Positions 60,301 through 64,000 of a stretch of 64,000 nt of DNA are shown here, one piece after another (within the stretch, counting starts at the first letter, position 1; each line of letters opens with the position of its first letter). The stretch covers positions 245,001-309,000 of the forward strand of contig JAUJYZ010000466.1 in NCBI GenBank assembly GCA_033675265.1. The letters run 5' to 3'. This DNA comes from Actinostola sp. cb2023 (Eukaryota > Cnidaria > Anthozoa > Actiniaria > Actinostolidae). The translations under genes were made by a program, and so were the position numbers. Below the pieces are notes generated by a model. That model was not told the origin of the DNA. It saw only the letters and a program-made list of their open reading frames with translations, and searched no databases.

Positions 60301-61401
60301 GTCATCGTTCATTTTTGCCACAATTGTATGTATTTCAATCTCATATCATGGCTGCCGACATACTTCCATGAAAAGTATCCTGACGCACCGGTACTAAATT
60401 GCATATTCTATTTTGTTGTTTTACTGTGTTGCTATTGAGGGGGGGGGTTATCTGTTCAAGAACAATCTAAATGATATCTGATCAAATTCGAAATTCTCCT
60501 TGAAGTTCTTTGAAATTTAAAGGAGAATTTGGATTCTGATCACAAGTTATATACTTTCACTTTTCTTGCACTTACGCCAACTTCAATTTTGATATGCAAT
60601 ATATGTTCTTCAAAATCGCTTTTTTCTGGCAATCATTGTTGCTTTCTTCTGAGCCCGTCTTCACCAACATACTCTCATGTTTTATCCCCCCCCCCCTTCA
60701 TTTTCTCATACAGCCTCCCTTTTGTCCCTTCCATCTACTTCCATTGCTTGTCCAATCTCCTTTCTTTTCTCTGTGTTGTTTCTTGTGTTTTTCCAGTCTG
60801 TCCCTCACTATTCTTTAAGTTCCCTTCTTTTCTTCTCTTTATTTATCCTTTTACTCATACACATTGTTCATGCATCTCATCATCAATTCTGTAATTGCTA
60901 CTATTTATGTCTTGTTTTCCTCAGGGTTGGGTATTCAATGTTCTTCCTTACGTGGCAAATCTTATTGGAAAAATTGTAGGGGGGCAAGTAGCAGATAAAA
61001 TGATACAAAACGGTATGAAATGTTCACTACCTAGCTATTCATTTATTCACTCATTTTAATTTATTCATTCATTCATTCGTTCCTCTTGACATTTGTTTTC
61101 CCAGTTGTTTCTTTGTTTGTTCATTCTTTCATTTGTTCATTCTTTCATTTGTTCATTCATTCATTCATTCATTCCTTTAGTCATTCATTCATTCTTTCAT
61201 TTGTTCATTCATTCATTCATTCATTCATTTAGTCATTCATTCATTCTTTCATTTGTTCATTCATTCATTCATTCATTCCTTTAGTCATTCATTCATTCTT
61301 TCATTTGTTCATTCATTCATTTGTTCATTCATTTGGTCATTCGTTCATGTTGTCCCTTTGTCTTAGGTTTCTCAGTTGCATTTGTACGAAAAAGCCTTGA
61401 G
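54399..61401 (+). CDS. SLC17A9-like transporter, copy B, first seven exons
   Basis: Exons 54399-54614, 56841-57072, 57523-57622, 58825-59073, 60294-60390, 60925-61012 and 61367-61401, all GT-AG and in phase, giving 339 codons. Lengths 216, 100, 97, 88 and 35 equal those of exons 1, 3, 5, 6 and 7 of copy A, and phases agree throughout. Family marks: YMTRIIMPLC, SSFFWGYLITQVPGGFLSD, VRVLLGCSQG, GWRMVFLVFG, SWLPTYFHEKYP and GWVFNVLPY. Exons matching A's 8-10 (including NSGIVVAPQD) are not found before 64000. They are presumably beyond the window, past the integrase insertion, or have been lost. An aspartate-rich N-terminus (MEDDLPLSS) differs from copy A. Exon 3 is diverged where copy A reads ERSLMTGSVFA (here DRSSGSAKASA). 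Function as a vesicular nucleotide or anion carrier is inferred from family. Confidence 0.87.
54778..55260 (-). mobile_element. Reverse-oriented Helentron-like end
   Basis: CAAGACGCTCAATGAGCTTAC at 54780 is the reverse complement of the hairpin + CTTG end at 29794, followed (reading in reverse) by the CACTCGGAC and TGACAATGACAGTTG sequence shared with 29338-29794. The other end is uncertain. In intron 1 of transporter copy B. Confidence 0.4.
55533..56205 (+). mobile_element. Helentron-like element, sister of 52899-53580
   Basis: It starts TCGGACTTCCTCCGGAAGTG with a hairpin and ends CGAGTGAACGCTTATTAAAG then CGTCTAG. Length 673 bp against 682 for its sister; both share CCAAACACTGTT at about the same distance from the end. 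In intron 1 of transporter copy B. Confidence 0.55.
56602..56760. mobile_element. MITE with CAGGGCCGTACA ends
   Basis: CAGGGCCGTACATAACC and GCTGTGTACGGCCCTG ends, 159 bp, with ATTCT on both sides (5-bp duplication). Inner GGGGGGCAGT / CTGTCCCCCC arms. In intron 1 of transporter copy B. Confidence 0.8.
57073..57370. repeat. 72-bp tandem repeat starting at the exon 2 splice donor
   Basis: The unit GTAAGTAATGATCACAGTC... begins exactly at the donor of exon 2 (57073) and recurs at 57145 and 57217, with a changed fourth unit to about 57370. In later units the donor reads ATAAGT, so the GT is lost. Each unit ends in GGGAGGGGGGAAATT. Confidence 0.92.
57630..58060. mobile_element. MITE with TATACACCTATTTC ends
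   Basis: TATACACCTATTTCAAAAATCG and CGATTTTTGAAATAGGTGTATA; arms continue through AACACTCCAAGACTGCAAAGG to TTAATTTATTCAG, mirrored. The homologous family occurs in copy A's intron 6 (34587-34880). It starts 8 bp after the exon 3 donor. Confidence 0.85.
58080..58371. repeat. Palindromic repeat copy and GGGTGCCAGAGGTT hairpin
   Basis: 58080-58190 is a copy of the GATCAAAATC/AAATTCTCC family (GAGTTCTCCTGTTGG, AAAGGAGATTTTAG). 58307-58371 is a separate hairpin, GGGTGCCAGAGGTTCTA / TAGAACCTCTGGCACCC. Both lie in intron 3 of transporter copy B. Confidence 0.7.
59691..60134. repeat. 74-bp tandem repeat, six copies
   Basis: Units begin CATTCGGTATACCGCTGAAC at 59691, 59765, 59839, 59913, 59987 and 60061, each ending CAGAGGCAGAAAGACAGA. 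Copies are nearly identical, so expansion is recent. In intron 4 of transporter copy B. Confidence 0.95.
60440..60570. repeat. GATCAAATTCGAAATTCTCC palindromic repeat
   Basis: ATCAAATTCGAAATTCTCC and AGGAGAATTTGGATTCTGATC around a short loop, with CAAGAACAATC and TTTTCTTGCACTTACG outer parts. In intron 5 of transporter copy B. Confidence 0.75.
61030..61345. repeat. (TTCA)n-rich tract with a 76-bp sub-repeat
   Basis: TTCATTCATTCATTCATTCCTTTAGTCATTC...TTTCATTTGTTCAT recurs several times. It lies in intron 6 of transporter copy B and ends about 20 bp before exon 7. Confidence 0.88.
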
Positions 61402-61504
61402 GTAGGATGTCATCACCAGTCACTATTGCTAGCTGCCACCACAGGCAACTCAACTATTTCTTCTGAATGCAGTTATTACTGGTATACATGCATGCTTCTA
61501 CGAT

Positions 61505-61740
61505 GGATGAGAGGGGCCATGGACTTCAGACATTTTTTTTTTTTGGACTTCAGACTTTTTTTTTTTGGACTTCAGACTTTTTGGGGGGACTTCCTAATTT
61601 TTTTTTGGACTTCAGAATTTTTTTGGGGGGGGGGCTTCAAAAAAATATTTGGACTTTTTTTTGGACTTCAAACTTTTTTTTTTCGACCAGACTTCTTTTT
61701 TTTTTTGGACTTCAGACTTTTTTTTTTTCCTGCCCAATAA
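61505..61740. repeat. GGACTTCAGACTTTTTTT tandem tract
   Basis: Irregular repeats of GGACTTCAGAC separated by T-runs of 6-12. It follows exon 7 of transporter copy B by about 100 bp. The Phe/Trp-rich frames are artefacts. Confidence 0.9.
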
Positions 61741-61799
61741 AAAGTTGTTATGTCTCCTGGATTTTTTAAGCAACACGGCACACAAAAATGAAACAGTAT

Positions 61800-62135
61800 A
61801 ATAATAATAATACTTTATTCAAATACTAAACAACATTAGTAGAATTACACAGATGATTATAGAAAATCAAGCGCGCTGATTGGTTGAGAACTTCGGACTA
61901 TTTATCGATAGTTACCTACAGCATTTTGACAAAATGGCTGCCAGCTTTTGAAATATGAATTAAAAATTATTTTCTTTAAAATGCTTATTTATTTTTATTT
62001 TTTCAAATATTCACCTGTGTAATTCTACTAAAACAATTAGTCACCTCAGGCTCAGTGAATAGCAGTGATAATAACCTCGACTTCGTCTCGGTTATTATTC
62101 ACCAATATTCACCTCACCTTTGGTGACTAATTGTT
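61800..62135. repeat. Retroelement-like tail and palindromic element
   Basis: 61800-61817 is (AAT)n CTTTATTCAAATAC, as at 32695-32720 and 40388-40410, which resembles the 3' end of a non-LTR element on the minus strand. 61850-62135 contains AATTAGTCACC...GGTGACTAATT arms with TTCGTCTCGG in the loop. 62140-62640 shows no gene beyond a G/A-rich run at 62310-62370. Confidence 0.55.
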
Positions 62136-62643
62136 AAACGGTAGGTACACAAATGTATATAATCCTTTGACAGTCAAATCTGAATGATTTTGATTTTATA
62201 GTTATCTTTATTTCTTTCCTGTTCAGAGTTTTGCTGATTTTGCTTGCAACTTAATGTATGATGTTTCCCGGCTCAACTTGTGTTTTGCCTCCTTATACTC
62301 CTTTGCTTTGTGGCGACAGGGGAAAGGGAGGAGGAGGGGGAAGGGGAAGGGAAAAGGGAGGGGGAACGGCGGGGAAACCCGGTCTGCGGTCATTATTTCT
62401 CATGTGAAATTAAAATATTTTGCAGTTGGGAACGAGGCTTTATCAACGAAATATAGGAAGTTTGCATAGTATACTGCATTGTTTCCATCAATTTCGTGAA
62501 CTCAATAGCAACTGAACATTTTGTGCAGCTAAAAAACAACGATAGGCCAAGCTAGGGTAAAGAAAAATCGGTATATCATGCAGGACGGTGTTCAGATTGA
62601 CAGTGGCTGCTGTATGTTACTGACGCGTCTTCTACTGGTCGTT

Positions 62644-64000
62644 TCAGTAACCAAGGTCCTTTAACTTGTCAATGATTTCAACAAAGAGCCTCAATCCTTG
62701 TTCTGTGCTTTCTGGCACTTGGTAGTCTGGAACAACACAACTGACAAGTTCCTCAACTTCAACATTGTAGTCACGATTTTGCTGACCATACATAGTCCTA
62801 CAAAGCCACACCTCATCGTCAATTTCGACTAAGAAACATTTAAATTGTTGAATAAACTTCTGGGAGAAAAAGCATTACATCCGGCTTCCCTCCCAATACC
62901 TCTGCATTTTACTTTACCTGGATGGCCTTGATATTCCATAATTTTGCTATCGAGTAGAGCTCATTTCTTAGGATCAGCATGAAACAGAATTTCAAGCATT
63001 CTCGATGAAGGGTATCGTGATCGATATATATACCTGAATTCCTTAAATCCTTGAAGAAATTTATCCACCAGCCCCCTCCACCTGATCTTAGTTTAGACCA
63101 ATACGCTTCAATTCTTTGGTTGGCACTACTTTTACCCTGTATAACACTGTACTTTTACCCTGTATAACACTGTACTTTTACCCTGTATAACACTGTACTT
63201 TTACCCTGTATAACACTGTACTTTTACCCTGTATAACACTGTACTTTTACCCTGTATAACACTGTACTTTTACCCTGTATAACACTGTACTTTTACCCTG
63301 TATAACACTGTACTTTTACCCTGTATAACACTGTACTTTTACCCTGTATAACACTGTACTTTTACCCTGTATAACACTGTACTTTTACCCTGTATAACAC
63401 TGTACTTTTACCCTGTATAACACTGTACTTTTACCCTGTATAACACTGTACTTTTACCCTGTATAACACTGTACTTTTACCCTGTATAACACTGTACTTT
63501 TACCCTGTATAACACTGTACTTTTACCCTATATAACACTGTACTTTTACCCTGTATAACACTGTACTTTTACCCTGTATAACACTGTACTTTTACCCTGT
63601 ATAACACTGTACTTTTACCCTGTATAACACTGTACTTTTACCCTGTATAACACTGTACTTTTACCCTGTATAACACTGTACTTTTACCCTGTATAACACT
63701 GTACTTTTACCCTGTATAACACTGTACTTTTACCCTGTATAACACTGTTGCCCCCAGCAAGATTATCTGTATTGTTCCTTCTCAGTAACTTCTGCATAAC
63801 CGAGATCCATGTATTCTCAGTTCCCTTGTCAGTCCTTAATAACCTTGGTACTCCTCCAAGTTGCTGCACTGTACTGAGAAAGTAGTCGACCATTGCATGT
63901 GGATTTTTGTTTGTAGAACCTACTTCTAGCCAAAGTATCCTTCGCGAAAATCCATCTATGCACCCATGCACAGAAAATCCATATGGTTTTAGTTTATCCC
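62644..64000 (-). pseudogene. Integrase-core (DDE) transposon protein, broken, 5' beyond window
   Basis: Reading right to left: DKLKPYGFSVHGCIDGFSRR, VPRLLRTDKGTENTW and, past the minisatellite, NQRIEAYWSKLRSGGGGWW and LHRECLKFCFMLILRNE. These match the integrase catalytic core (rve-like) proteins common in cnidarians and some fish; the DDE candidates are the Asp of CIDGF, the Asp of RTDKG and the Glu of RIEAYW. The frame is broken between LAGGNS and SSANQRIEAYW by 27 copies of a 23-bp unit; a single unit would restore it. Further on a second frame change is needed near 62935 before a C-terminal stretch (FLVEIDDEVWLC ... LKDLGY, stop at 62644). It is a mobile-element gene lying downstream of, and opposite to, the exons of transporter copy B. 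Function is lost as written. Confidence 0.85.
63128..63748. repeat. 23-bp minisatellite, 27 units, inside the integrase frame
   Basis: Unit on the plus strand: ACTTTTACCCTGTATAACACTGT up to unit boundary (23 bp); 621 bases make exactly 27 units. All seem identical except one C-G/T change (CCCTATATAAC near 63528). On the coding strand one unit encodes N-S-V-I-Q-G-K-S in the integrase frame; three units in a row include a stop. Confidence 0.97.

Noticed and set aside
61321..61769. Phe/Trp-rich frames (LDFRLFFF...)
   Set aside because: Translation of the GGACTTCAGAC-T(n) repeat after transporter exon 7.
63128..63748. Iteron-type replication origin (27 direct repeats)
   Set aside because: The unit matches the integrase coding frame, which explains its source better; the host is eukaryotic.

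Overview
This window is animal nuclear DNA, not bacterial. The genes are split by GT-AG introns, intergenic space is AT-rich, and roughly half the window is microsatellite, minisatellite and short inverted-repeat transposon. The protein set points to a cnidarian, probably an anthozoan: a PAN/apple + EGF + D8C (uromodulin-like) secreted protein, an integrase-core transposon gene of a type I know from cnidarian genomes, tandem SLC17A9-like carriers and a 21-finger C2H2 protein. The species cannot be named from sequence alone.

Layout: (1) 0-2.2 kb holds two exons of an unrecognised minus-strand gene. (2) 7.4-9.7 kb holds a single-exon C2H2 zinc-finger gene on plus. (3) 15.4-23.5 kb holds a ten-exon minus-strand BICRA/BICRAL (GLTSCR1) orthologue, a subunit of the non-canonical BAF remodeller. 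(4) 26.5-27.8 kb holds an intronless minus-strand TADA3 (ADA3), a SAGA/ATAC subunit. (5) 28.4-37.3 kb holds a complete ten-exon SLC17A9-like transporter on plus, divergent from TADA3. (6) 45.2-50.3 kb holds three exons of a PAN-EGF-D8C extracellular protein on plus. (7) 54.4-61.4 kb holds the first seven exons of a second SLC17A9-like gene. Most of its exon lengths equal those of the first copy; the last three exons are not seen. (8) 62.6-64.0 kb holds a minus-strand integrase-core pseudogene whose frame is broken by a 27-copy 23-bp minisatellite.

Between and inside the genes lies a dense set of non-autonomous elements. One set of families shares TA target sites and TAGAGT-type ends. Another has TTAA ends. 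Others are hAT-like, Helentron-like, or large foldbacks. One 3-kb stretch (40.5-43.6 kb) is made almost wholly of palindromes placed end to end. Several genes show repeat/gene interplay: tandem arrays that begin exactly at a 5' splice site in both SLC17A9 copies, a TTAA element abutting the PAN exon, and an old MITE split by a triplet array inside a BICRA intron. BICRA and TADA3 both act in chromatin regulation and the two carriers probably load nucleotides into vesicles, but nothing in the sequence says the neighbours act together.
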